Shown here one piece after another: positions 38,896-46,774 of a stretch of 64,000 bases of DNA. The translations under genes and the position numbers were made by a program. Below the pieces are notes generated by a model. It was given only the letters and a program-made list of their open reading frames with translations, was not told where the DNA came from and did not search any database. The stretch's first letter is position 1. Every line of letters starts with the position of its first letter. This stretch comes from JAVBSN01 sp031556525 (GTDB taxonomy: Bacteria > Bacillota > Clostridia > Lachnospirales > Lachnospiraceae): the NCBI GenBank assembly GCA_031556525.1, contig JAVBSS010000002.1, positions 124,001 through 188,000 on the forward strand, read 5' to 3'.

Positions 38896-40662
38896 ATGTT
38901 GAAATTATTTAAGTATTTGAAAAAACGAGATTGGATATTTAGTTTAATTAGTCTATGTTTTATCGTGATTCAAGTATGGCTTGATTTAAAAATGCCAGAT
39001 TATATGTCAGAAATCACAAAACTGGTACAGAGTGAAGGTAGCCAAATGAGTGATATATTAGTAGCAGGAGGATATATGCTACTATGTGCGTTAGGTAGTC
39101 TTATGGCAACCTTTATAGTAGGATATTTTGTCGCAAAAATCGCGGCTGGGCTTTCTATGCGTCTTCGAGAAAAGGTATATGATAAAACTATGTCATTTTC
39201 AATGGAAGAGATTGGCCATTTCTCAACATCAAGCTTAATAACTCGTTCTACAAATGATATTACGCAAATTCAAATGTTTGTTGCTATGGGGTTACAGGCG
39301 ATTGTAAAGTCACCTATTCTGGCGGTATGGGCAGTTGTAAAAATAGCGGGAAAGAGTTGGCAATGGACAATGACAACAGGAATTGCTGTTATAGTACTTC
39401 TTGTTATGCTTATAATTGTTATTTCGCTTACTGTGCCCAAGTTCACTAAAATTCAACGACTTACTGATAACATTAATCGTATTTCACGAGAGAATCTGAC
39501 AGGTATTCGAGTTATTCGAGCATATAATGCTGAAGAATATCAGAAAGATAAATTTGAAGTAGCAAATCAAGAATTAACAAAGACTAATATGTTTGCAAAT
39601 GGTGTTATGGCAATCCAACAACCAGGAATGCGTCTTATTATGTCTGGTCTTACACTTGCAATTTATTGGGTGGGAGTCTATATGATAAATGATGCTGCTA
39701 TTGCAGACAAATTAACACTTTTTTCTGATATGGTGGTATTTTCATCATATGCAATGCAGGTAATTATGGCATTTATGTTGTTAACAATGACATTTGTTAT
39801 TTTGCCACGTGCTTCTGTATCTGCAAAGCGAATCAATGAAGTGCTTGAAACCAAAGAAACAATAATTAATGGTACACGAACAAAATCTGATCAGTATATA
39901 GAAGGTGAAGTTGAATTTAGACATGTAAGCTTTAAATATCCAGATGCAGAGGGGTACATGTTGCATGATATTAACTTTACTGCAAAGAAAGGTGAGACTG
40001 TTGCATTTATAGGTTCCACAGGAAGTGGAAAATCTACATTGATTAATCTTATTCCACGCTTTTATGATGCCACAGAGGGTGAAGTGTTGATTGATGGCAT
40101 AAATGTAAAGGACTATAATCAGGAAGCACTTTTTAGCAAGTTGGGATATGTTCCACAAAGGGCTACATTGTTTTCAGGAACAGTCACAAGCAATGTTGCA
40201 TATGGAGAAAAAAATGGAGAGTTACCAAGAGTAGACAATGTGATAGATGCAGTATATATTGCACAGGCTTCCGAATTTGTTGAACAAATGCAAGGAGAAT
40301 ATGATGCCCATATTTCACAGGGTGGTACTAATATTTCAGGTGGTCAGAAGCAGAGACTTTCCATTGCGCGTGCAATTTGCCGTCAACCAGAAATTTTTGT
40401 TTTTGACGATTCGTTTTCTGCTCTTGATTACAAAACGGATAGGGAGTTGCGTTCTATGCTAAAAAAAGAAACGGTAGGTTCTACAAGTCTTATTGTGGCG
40501 CAAAGAATTGGTACGATTATGAATGCAGATAAAATCATTGTATTGGAGGAGGGTGAAGTTGTTGGCTGTGGAACACACAGGGAACTTCTAAAAATTTGCC
40601 AAGTTTATCGAGAAATAGCGGAATCCCAGCTTTCTAAGGAGGAGATTGATTATGTCGGATAA
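38896..40662 (+). CDS. ABC exporter half-transporter (heterodimer subunit 1)
   Basis: 588 residues; AAAGGAG before ATG. Six membrane helices (about 15-310), then an ATPase with Walker A GSTGSGKST, signature ISGGQKQRLSIARA and Walker B IFVFDDSFSALDYKTD. The residue after Walker B is Asp in place of catalytic Glu (VFDD), which marks the degenerate site of heterodimeric exporters such as BmrC/TM287. Its stop overlaps the next exporter gene by 11 bases. Together they probably export a drug, peptide or lipid; regulated with the MacB-like gene from the divergent promoter. Confidence 0.92.
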   Translation: MLKLFKYLKKRDWIFSLISLCFIVIQVWLDLKMPDYMSEITKLVQSEGSQMSDILVAGGYMLLCALGSLMATFIVGYFVAKIAAGLSMRLREKVYDKTMSFSMEEIGHFSTSSLITRSTNDITQIQMFVAMGLQAIVKSPILAVWAVVKIAGKSWQWTMTTGIAVIVLLVMLIIVISLTVPKFTKIQRLTDNINRISRENLTGIRVIRAYNAEEYQKDKFEVANQELTKTNMFANGVMAIQQPGMRLIMSGLTLAIYWVGVYMINDAAIADKLTLFSDMVVFSSYAMQVIMAFMLLTMTFVILPRASVSAKRINEVLETKETIINGTRTKSDQYIEGEVEFRHVSFKYPDAEGYMLHDINFTAKKGETVAFIGSTGSGKSTLINLIPRFYDATEGEVLIDGINVKDYNQEALFSKLGYVPQRATLFSGTVTSNVAYGEKNGELPRVDNVIDAVYIAQASEFVEQMQGEYDAHISQGGTNISGGQKQRLSIARAICRQPEIFVFDDSFSALDYKTDRELRSMLKKETVGSTSLIVAQRIGTIMNADKIIVLEEGEVVGCGTHRELLKICQVYREIAESQLSKEEIDYVG

Positions 40663-42502
40663 AGAATACACTATTGGTGACAATAAAAAAAGTACAACGA
40701 ACAGTATGCCTATGGGTGGTCGTATGGGTGGAATGAAGGGTAATGGTGAAAAGGCTCAGGACTTCAAACAAGCCATTAGGCAACTTGCTAATTATTGTAA
40801 GCAATCATTTCCAGTAATTATTATAGCGGTTATATTTGCTATTGCAGGATCTATTTTAAATGTAATTGGTCCAGAATATCTATCTGACATTACAAATCTG
40901 ATTATTTCTGGATTGCATTCAGGTATTGATGTTGATGGGGTTGTTGATGTAGCATTATTTCTCTCTGTTTTATATGGAGCAGGCTTCGTATTTAATTTGA
41001 TACAGGGTGTTATTATGTCTAATTTGACACAGCGAACAACAAAGCGTTTACGAACAGATTTATCTGAAAAAATAAATCATTTACCATTAAAATTTTTTGA
41101 TGGAACAACGATAGGAGATATTTTATCTCGAATTACAAATGATGTGGATACAATCGGTCAGGCACTCACACAAAGTCTTAGTTCATTTGTAACATCTATT
41201 ACCATGTTTATAGGAGCATTGGTCATGATGTTATATACTAATTGGATTATGACAATTGCAGGCGTCCTAGCAACGATAATTGGATTTATTTTGATGATGG
41301 TGATTATTTCAAAATCTCAAAAATATTTTGTGTTACAACAAAATGAGTTGGGGCAACTCAACGGGCATATAGAAGAAAATTATGCAGGACATACAATTGT
41401 AAAGGCTTACAATGGTGTCAAGGGTGCAAAAAAAGAATTTGACAAAATGAATCAAAATCTTTACAAATCTGCATGGAAGAGTCAGTTTATGTCTGGGCTA
41501 ATGATGCCGCTTATGACCTTTGTGGGAAACCTAGGATATGTGGTGGTGTGTATCGTAGGGGCCGTTCTTGCAATTAATGGCAATATTGAATTCGGTGTTA
41601 TTGTGGCATTTATGGTATATATTCGTTTATTTACACAACCACTTGCTCAAATTGCACAAGTTGTAACAAGTTTGCAATCCGCAGCAGCAGCCAGTGAAAG
41701 AGTTTTTGGATTTCTTGCAGAAGAGGAAATGGAATGTGAAGATAATAAAAGTATTGTTTTGAACACTGCTGATGGTAATGTAGAATTTGAGAGTGTAAAA
41801 TTTGGTTATAAAGAAGAAAAACTTATTGTTAATGATTTTTCAGCATCTGCCATTTCTGGTCAAAAGATAGCTATAGTTGGTCCAACAGGTGCAGGTAAAA
41901 CAACAATTGTAAATCTTTTGATGCGTTTTTATGAAGTGTGGAATGGCTCTATTAAAATTGATGGAGTACCACTTAATCAACTGAAAAGAGAAAATGTTCA
42001 TGCCTTGTTTGGAATGGTTTTACAGGATACTTGGCTTTTTGAAGGAACAATTCGAGAAAATATAGTTTATAATAATCAGGATATTAGTGATGAAAAATTA
42101 AAGGAAATTTGCAAGGTAACAGGATTATATCATTTTATAAAAACACTTCCCAATGGTTTGGATACAGTTCTTGATGATAATGCAAATCTGTCAGCAGGTC
42201 AAAAGCAACTTGTTACAATTGCTCGAGCAATGATAGAGAATGCACCGTTGTTGATACTTGATGAGGCAACAAGTTCTGTTGATACACGTACTGAAACATT
42301 AATACAAAGAGCAATGGATGAGTTGATGTCAGGACGTACATCTTTTGTAATTGCCCACCGATTATCTACAATCCGCAATGCAGATCTAATTCTGGTAATG
42401 AAGGATGGGGATATTATTGAAAGTGGTACACATGATGAGCTGATGGATAATAGCGGATTTTATACAGAACTCTATAATAGTCAGTTTGAACAGAGTGTAT
42501 AA
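40652..42502 (+). CDS. ABC exporter half-transporter (heterodimer subunit 2)
   Basis: 616 residues from the ATG at 40652 with AAGGAGGAG seven bases upstream. The N-terminus has a Met/Gly-rich cytoplasmic extension (NSMPMGGRMGGMKGNG), followed by six membrane helices (about 45-335). ATPase: Walker A GPTGAGKTT, signature LSAGQKQLVTIARA and Walker B LLILDEATSSVDTRTE with a proper catalytic Glu. It therefore supplies the active catalytic base opposite the degenerate one in subunit 1. The Met/Gly theme is shared with the MacB-like protein two genes upstream, which is unusual. Confidence 0.92.
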   Translation: MSDKEYTIGDNKKSTTNSMPMGGRMGGMKGNGEKAQDFKQAIRQLANYCKQSFPVIIIAVIFAIAGSILNVIGPEYLSDITNLIISGLHSGIDVDGVVDVALFLSVLYGAGFVFNLIQGVIMSNLTQRTTKRLRTDLSEKINHLPLKFFDGTTIGDILSRITNDVDTIGQALTQSLSSFVTSITMFIGALVMMLYTNWIMTIAGVLATIIGFILMMVIISKSQKYFVLQQNELGQLNGHIEENYAGHTIVKAYNGVKGAKKEFDKMNQNLYKSAWKSQFMSGLMMPLMTFVGNLGYVVVCIVGAVLAINGNIEFGVIVAFMVYIRLFTQPLAQIAQVVTSLQSAAAASERVFGFLAEEEMECEDNKSIVLNTADGNVEFESVKFGYKEEKLIVNDFSASAISGQKIAIVGPTGAGKTTIVNLLMRFYEVWNGSIKIDGVPLNQLKRENVHALFGMVLQDTWLFEGTIRENIVYNNQDISDEKLKEICKVTGLYHFIKTLPNGLDTVLDDNANLSAGQKQLVTIARAMIENAPLLILDEATSSVDTRTETLIQRAMDELMSGRTSFVIAHRLSTIRNADLILVMKDGDIIESGTHDELMDNSGFYTELYNSQFEQSV

Positions 42503-42529
42503 AGAGTGCAATGCATAATAATCAATAAA

Positions 42530-42558
42530 TTGACCAAATAATATCAATCCTATATAAT
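42530..42558 (+). promoter_or_regulatory. Consensus promoter for the cbiQ-cbiO transcript
   Basis: TTGACC (42530-42535), 17-base spacer, TATAAT (42553-42558). It lies 44 bases before the start of an unknown membrane gene that directly precedes cbiQ. There is no cobalamin riboswitch between it and the gene. Confidence 0.7.
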
Positions 42559-42601
42559 TAAAGGTGAACTTGTAGAACATATTGATTTTGTGGAGATGCA
42601 T

Positions 42602-43477
42602 ATGGATAAAAAAATTGATTTAAATAAAAAAATAATTTTAGGTGCTAATGAAAGAGATAAAAAAATTGTTAATGTACTAGTATATATGATTTTAATTTCA
42701 CTTGTAATAGTATTTATTATTTCAAATATTTATTTGGAAGGTAGTCTCTTAACAAGAATAGTAATTAACTTTAATTTTAGTATATTTACTTTACTAATTA
42801 TATTTAATATTTTGCTTTACAAAAATCAAAAAATCGAAATAGAAAATTCTATAATCACAGAAATTAATTTGTTTAACAAGAGGGAAGAAATAGGGACTAT
42901 ATCTGAATCTACATCATTTTGTGCATCAACTACTGATGTTACTGTGTTAAAGGATAATAAGAAATATTTCTCTTTTAAAATTCATGGTACAAGTGATAAC
43001 CGTGAATTTTATAATTATTTAAAAGATAACTATAGTGATTCAATATTTATAAAGGGTTCTAAAATTCTTGAGATTTATATGTACTTGTGTGCTATCCTAA
43101 TATTCACGTGGTCGTTATTAGAAAGTATTACAGTACATAATATAATAGCTGGTATAATATCTGCTATATTAGCATTTGTATTATTGCTTTATGGATTAGA
43201 TGAAAAAGCTAAAAGCCTACAAATAATAAATAATGAAATTATTTATAAAAGATTATTTGCCAAAAGAAAAATTAATCTAGCTGATTTAACTAAATTAGAA
43301 TATAGAAAAAACGGAGGTACTGGTCGTTATAAACCAATTTTCTCTACGTATACTATTAAAGGTTTTAATAGTACTTCAAAATGTTTTAAAGTAGATAATA
43401 TAACACCAGAAAATTTAGAAAATATAAAAGACATAGCAAAAGAACATAAAATTAAGATGGTAAAAAATAAAGCATAA
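42602..43477 (+). CDS. Membrane protein with PH-like C-terminus, upstream of cbiQ
   Basis: 291 residues. The ATG at 42602 has GTGGAG six bases upstream; GTG/ATG codons at 42590 and 42596 are alternatives. Two pairs of hydrophobic helices (about 25-75 and 155-195) alternate with two soluble segments; the second, SLQIINNEIIYKRLFAKRKINLADLTKLEYR, looks like the start of a bacterial PH-like domain. No known family recognised. Its stop is directly followed by the cbiQ frame, so it shares a transcript with cbiQ and cbiO. Whether it takes part in cobalt transport is unknown. Confidence 0.65.
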   Translation: MDKKIDLNKKIILGANERDKKIVNVLVYMILISLVIVFIISNIYLEGSLLTRIVINFNFSIFTLLIIFNILLYKNQKIEIENSIITEINLFNKREEIGTISESTSFCASTTDVTVLKDNKKYFSFKIHGTSDNREFYNYLKDNYSDSIFIKGSKILEIYMYLCAILIFTWSLLESITVHNIIAGIISAILAFVLLLYGLDEKAKSLQIINNEIIYKRLFAKRKINLADLTKLEYRKNGGTGRYKPIFSTYTIKGFNSTSKCFKVDNITPENLENIKDIAKEHKIKMVKNKA

Positions 43478-43498
43478 GTGCACATAAAGGTAAGAATA

Positions 43499-44242
43499 AT
43501 GAGTTTACATAATGTAAAAAGAGTTCATAGTCGTAGGCAAACGGTTAGTTCAATTGATTATTATGCATATTTATCTAAATTAAATAAATTGAATTCAGGA
43601 TATAAAATAATATTAGGTCTGATTACTCTTATTCTATGCATTGTATATAATAATATGTGGGTATCGTTAATAGTAATGGGAGTAATGAGTTTTCTGACTG
43701 TAGTTGTTGGTGGTTTGCCACTTATAAAATACATATCATTACTTACAATACCTATAACATTTATGTTGTTGAGCGGAATACCAATAGCATTAGATATAGG
43801 AATTATTAAGACTTTACTTATTATGCTTAGAGCATTTGGGGCAATAACAGCTATGTATATGGTGACATTATCGACACCAAGTGTAGAGATTATCTCATCA
43901 ATGAGAAAAGCATATATACCAAACATTATAGTTGAGTTAATGTATATGATATATAGATTTATATTTATATTAATGGATATTCAAAATAATATGAAAAATG
44001 CGGCTAGTTCAAGGCTCGGATATGCGAATTTCAAAACATCGTGTAGGAGTTTTGGGATGATAGGAAGCAACTTAATGATTGTAGCTATGAAGAAAGCAAA
44101 TGTATATTACGATGCTATGGAATCTAGATGTTATGAAGGCAAGTTGAATTTTTTAGAAGAGAAAAAGCCTGTAAAGTTAGTACAAGTTTTAGGTGGGCTT
44201 TGCTTTATTGGGATTCTTACAGTGGTAAAGATATTAACATAG
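43499..44242 (+). CDS. cbiQ: Cobalt ECF transporter, transmembrane T component
   Basis: 247 residues from the ATG at 43499 with AAAGG eight bases upstream; an in-frame GTG at 43478 lacks a site. Five to six membrane helices, then the family coupling region: AASSRLGYANFKTSCRSFGM and the second Ala-Arg-Gly-like motif YDAMESRCYEG, which contact the ATPases. CbiQ family members couple CbiO ATP hydrolysis to the CbiMN substrate unit. Unusually, cbiM and cbiN are not in this transcript but lie about 2.5 kb downstream behind a cobalamin riboswitch. Confidence 0.88.
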   Translation: MSLHNVKRVHSRRQTVSSIDYYAYLSKLNKLNSGYKIILGLITLILCIVYNNMWVSLIVMGVMSFLTVVVGGLPLIKYISLLTIPITFMLLSGIPIALDIGIIKTLLIMLRAFGAITAMYMVTLSTPSVEIISSMRKAYIPNIIVELMYMIYRFIFILMDIQNNMKNAASSRLGYANFKTSCRSFGMIGSNLMIVAMKKANVYYDAMESRCYEGKLNFLEEKKPVKLVQVLGGLCFIGILTVVKILT

Positions 44243-44342
44243 AGAAATGTGATTTTGTAATAAGATGTAAACAATATAATTGCGCATTGATGTGTCGATA
44301 CACGGATAAAATAAGGTTGTATAAGAATGGGTTAATATATAG

Positions 44343-44365
44343 AGGAGAGGCAAGTTATGACTTGC
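44343..44365 (+). promoter_or_regulatory. Ribosome site with hairpin ahead of cbiO
   Basis: AGGAGAGG (44343-44350) lies 26 bases before the cbiO ATG, too far for normal use. Between them GCAAGT-TATG-ACTTGC (44350-44365) can fold into a perfect 6-bp hairpin, which would bring the ribosome site to about 11 bases from the ATG. Confidence 0.45.
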
Positions 44366-44376
44366 TAGATAAAATT

Positions 44377-45201
44377 ATGGAAAATATATTAGAAATTAAA
44401 CATTTGAATTTTGAATATGAAGGCAACAAAAAGGTTCTTGATGATGTATCACTTAGTATATCTAAGGGTGAGAAAATAGTTATACTTGGAGCAAATGGTG
44501 CAGGAAAATCTACGCTGTTTTTAAATATAAATGGTGTTTTAAAATCTAATTCAGGAGATATTATTTATAGAGGAACTAGGATAACCAAGAAGAATTTAAA
44601 TGATTTAAGAAAAAATGTAGGACTTGTTTTTCAGGAAGCAGATAATCAAATTATTGCAGGAACAGTATTAGCAGAAGTATCTTTTGGACCTATGAATATG
44701 AAACTTTCAAAAGAGGAAGTAGAAGAACGAGTTAATGAAGCTATGGAATATATGAATATTTCAGAGTTTAGAAATCGTCCTCCACATTACCTAAGTGGTG
44801 GCGAGAAAAAGAGAGTGGGAATAGCAGATATTATTGCAATGAAGCCAGAAATTATTATATTTGATGAACCTACTGCTTCACTTGATCCAATAAATGCACA
44901 GATGTTAGAAGAAGTATTATTTAAGTTATCTAAGGAAGATAAGACAATAATTATAGCTATCCATGATGTAGACTTTGCATTTAGATTTGCAGATAGAATT
45001 ATTGTAATGAGTGAAGGTAAAATTATAGCAGATGATACACCAATTAATATATTTAATAATGATGAGGTACTTAGTAAATCTAATTTGAAGAAACCAACTC
45101 TATTAGAGGTGCACAATACTCTTGTAGCAAAGGGAGTGTGGAAAGAGGATGTGGATTGTCCAAGGAGCGTGGAAGAATTTAAGAGATTAATGAGCAAATA
45201 A
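44377..45201 (+). CDS. cbiO: Cobalt ECF transporter, ATPase component
   Basis: 274 residues. The ATG at 44377 matches the family N-terminus (ILEIKHLNFEYEG); the frame stays open upstream to 44200 but that part overlaps cbiQ and looks non-coding. Walker A GANGAGKST, Q loop VFQEADNQI, signature LSGGEKKRVGIA, Walker B IIIFDEPTASLDP, switch IIAIHD. The C-terminal extension after residue 215 is normal for CbiO. It pairs with CbiQ and, by inference, with the separately transcribed CbiMN. A 134-base gap separates it from cbiQ. Confidence 0.92.
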   Translation: MENILEIKHLNFEYEGNKKVLDDVSLSISKGEKIVILGANGAGKSTLFLNINGVLKSNSGDIIYRGTRITKKNLNDLRKNVGLVFQEADNQIIAGTVLAEVSFGPMNMKLSKEEVEERVNEAMEYMNISEFRNRPPHYLSGGEKKRVGIADIIAMKPEIIIFDEPTASLDPINAQMLEEVLFKLSKEDKTIIIAIHDVDFAFRFADRIIVMSEGKIIADDTPINIFNNDEVLSKSNLKKPTLLEVHNTLVAKGVWKEDVDCPRSVEEFKRLMSK

Positions 45202-45283
45202 AAATAGGAGTTATCTACTGATAACTCCTATTAACTGTTAATTTCACGCATAAGCGTGACCCATCGACGTTACGTCTTTCTAT
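45196..45283 (-). ncRNA. Candidate small RNA of about 88 nt
   Basis: Minus strand. A consensus promoter (TTGACA, 17 bases, TATTAT) would start transcription near 45283, and a 13-bp terminator hairpin with a T-rich tail ends it near 45196. Between them are a small GACG-TAA-CGTC dyad (45266-45276), a perfect 6-bp hairpin TCACGC-TTAT-GCGTGA (45244-45259) and ATTAA-CAG-TTAAT (45230-45242). The only coding potential is a six-codon ORF (ATGGGTCACGCTTATGCGTGA) without a ribosome site. No known RNA class recognised. It lies head-on to cbiO and about 370 bases before the B12 riboswitch. Confidence 0.6.
45203..45232. terminator. Bidirectional terminator at the end of cbiO
   Basis: A perfect 13-bp stem, AATAGGAGTTATC with GATAACTCCTATT, around the loop TACT. 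Read on the minus strand it is followed by TTTTATTT, making it an excellent terminator for the small RNA candidate; on the plus strand it lies two bases after the cbiO stop with a weaker tail. Confidence 0.85.
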
Positions 45284-45289
45284 AATGAA

Positions 45290-45318
45290 ATAATACCACA
45301 TAAAATGAATTGTGTCAA
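45290..45318 (-). promoter_or_regulatory. Consensus promoter of the small RNA candidate
   Basis: On the minus strand TTGACA (plus 45313-45318), 17-base spacer, TATTAT (plus 45290-45295). No protein gene follows on this strand before the terminator at 45203-45232. Confidence 0.7.
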
Positions 45319-45360
45319 TACATTATATTTAAATTTACACTAACTGTTTAACTTATTAAG

Positions 45361-45531
45361 TTATATTATATGATTTTCAGCTGTATTGAGAGATTTTTTT
45401 AATGATTCTAGCTCGTTAGTTAAGGAGGAAGCGTAGAAAGGATACAAAGTAGAGTTGTTTTTACCATTAGATTGCTTGGAATCAAGCTGTTTAGAAATAG
45501 AATCAAGCTGTTGCTGATCAATAGATATCAT
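45361..45531 (-). CDS. 56-residue protein, unknown function
   Basis: A short minus-strand gene with a good ribosome site: AGGAG (plus 45539-45543) seven bases before the ATG at 45531, ending in TAA at 45361. The product is polar and helical, rich in Gln, Ser, Lys and Leu, with an internal repeat QQLDSISKQLDSKQ in the first 20 residues and LTNELESLKKSLNTAEN near the end, suggesting a short coiled coil. A TATAAT on the same strand lies upstream (plus 45561-45566 region) with a weak -35. No family recognised. It stands alone between the small RNA promoter and the riboswitch promoter. Confidence 0.55.
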   Translation of the reverse strand: MISIDQQQLDSISKQLDSKQSNGKNNSTLYPFYASSLTNELESLKKSLNTAENHII

Positions 45532-45619
45532 ATATAATCTCCTATCTTAAGTGTATAATTATTATAGCATAATATGAGATAGGTAATAATAAAAAAACTA
45601 TAAAATCATATTCCAAATT

Positions 45620-45649
45620 GACACATCTACACAATATAATATATAATTA
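45620..45649 (+). promoter_or_regulatory. Promoter of the riboswitch-controlled cobalamin operon
   Basis: TTGACA (45620-45625), 18-base spacer, TATAAT (45644-45649). Start of transcription is expected about 45656, at the 5' edge of the cobalamin riboswitch. Confidence 0.75.
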
Positions 45650-45653
45650 TAGA

Positions 45654-45850
45654 CGGTTCTCAACGGTGAAAAATACGGGAACTGTGAAGAGGTGCCTGTA
45701 GTAATGCTACAGGATAATAGGGAAAAGGGTGTGAATCCCTTGCGGTCCCGCCGCTGTAATGGAAGAGTTATATCTTATGTAAGTCACTGGGAAACTGGGA
45801 AGACAAGATATAGTGATGAAGCCAGAGTCAGAATACCTGCCCTTCAGTCA
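45654..45850 (+). ncRNA. Cobalamin (B12) riboswitch aptamer
   Basis: Conserved elements appear in order: an early GGTGCCTG, then GGGAAAAGGGTGTGAATCCC, GCGGTCCCGCCGCTGTAATGG, CACTGGGAAACTGGGAAG, and the B12 box around 45819-45842 (AAGCCAGAGTCAGAATACCT). A following stem (AGTCAT with ATGACT) could supply the kissing loop. It binds adenosyl- or other cobalamins and lowers expression of the downstream genes. It heads cbiM and, by layout, the whole biosynthesis run. Confidence 0.95.
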
Positions 45851-45928
45851 TATAGGGTTGCCATAGTTACGAGCGATGACTAGAAGCAAAGAATAATACT
45901 TTTGTATATATACAAGAGTGTTATTGTG

Positions 45929-45974
45929 ATGCCAGTCTTCTTGCAATATCTATGCATGAAACTAGGCATTTTTT
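45929..45974 (+). terminator. Riboswitch expression-platform terminator
   Basis: ATGCCAGT (45929-45936) pairs with ACTAGGCAT (45961-45969, one bulge) and is followed by TTTTTTG. Just upstream, ATAATACTTTTGTA and TACAAGAGTGTTAT (about 45894-45925) form another long stem. Together they fit ligand-controlled transcription termination before cbiM. Confidence 0.65.
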
Positions 45975-45975
45975 G

Positions 45976-46006
45976 TTTTATAAGAAAGAGGGATTTTCTT
46001 ATAAAA
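45976..46006 (+). repeat. 12-bp hairpin just before the cbiM ribosome site
   Basis: TTTTATAAGAAA (45976-45987) and its exact reverse complement (45995-46006) around a 7-base loop. It ends six bases before GAAGGAGGA and could affect translation start or RNA stability of the operon. Confidence 0.5.
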
Positions 46007-46024
46007 TACTTGAAGGAGGAAGAT

Positions 46025-46774
46025 ATGTCAAAGAAACAAAAAAATTTAGTTAAACTATCAATTATTTTATCAGTGATATTTGCAATTGCTCCAGCAGCAA
46101 ATGCAATGCACATTATGGAGGGATATTTACCACCAGCTTATTGTATAGCTTGGGGAATAGTGTCTCTACCATTCGTAGTATATGGAGTTATATCTATAAA
46201 TAATAAAGTAAAGGAAAACAGAAGATCTATAACAATGTTTGCAATGGCAGGTGCCTTTGTATTTGTTATATCATCTTTAAAAATTCCATCAGTTACAGGA
46301 AGTAGTTCGCATATGACAGGAACAGGTCTTGGTGCAATTTTATTAGGACCAGGAGCAGTATGTGTATTAGGTTTGATTGTACTAATATTTCAAGCAATTC
46401 TATTAGCTCATGGTGGCATAACAACACTTGGTGCAAATACATTTTCAATGGCAATTGCAGGGCCTATAGTTTCATTTATTATTTATAAGTTATGTGGTAA
46501 ACTTAAAATTAATAAAAAGGTATCAATATTCTTAGCTGCTATGTTGGGAGATCTATTTACCTACATAGTAACAAGTATACAATTAGGTATGGCTTATCCA
46601 GCTAGTGAGGGTGGGGTATTAGCATCTACACTTAAATTTATGGCAGTATTTGCACCGACTCAATTACCATTAGCAATGATTGAAGGTATGCTTACTGTTA
46701 TTATGGTAATGGCATTAGATACATATGCAAAACCAGAATTAGCTTCAATTGGCTACTTTAAGGAGGAGAACTAA
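46025..46774 (+). CDS. cbiM: Cobalt ECF transporter, substrate-binding membrane protein
   Basis: 249 residues from the ATG at 46025 with GAAGGAGGA upstream; the frame is open to 45902 but that part is the riboswitch platform. A signal-peptide-like N-terminus ends ANA, directly before MHIMEGYLPP. In CbiM/NikM proteins the Met-His of MHIMEG must be the mature N-terminus because its amine and His bind the metal, so cleavage at ANA is expected. Six to seven further membrane helices, SSHMTGTGLGAILLGPG and HGGITTLGANTFSM are typical. Overlaps cbiN by one base. First gene under the B12 riboswitch. Confidence 0.95.
   Translation: MSKKQKNLVKLSIILSVIFAIAPAANAMHIMEGYLPPAYCIAWGIVSLPFVVYGVISINNKVKENRRSITMFAMAGAFVFVISSLKIPSVTGSSSHMTGTGLGAILLGPGAVCVLGLIVLIFQAILLAHGGITTLGANTFSMAIAGPIVSFIIYKLCGKLKINKKVSIFLAAMLGDLFTYIVTSIQLGMAYPASEGGVLASTLKFMAVFAPTQLPLAMIEGMLTVIMVMALDTYAKPELASIGYFKEEN

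Noticed and set aside
44200..44376. N-terminal extension of CbiO
   Set aside because: It overlaps cbiQ and has no similarity to CbiO; the ATG at 44377 matches the family start.
45692..45883. 63-residue plus-strand open frame
   Set aside because: It lies entirely within the cobalamin riboswitch and its platform.
45902..46024. Upstream extension of the cbiM frame
   Set aside because: This is the riboswitch terminator region; the ATG at 46025 has a strong ribosome site and signal peptide.
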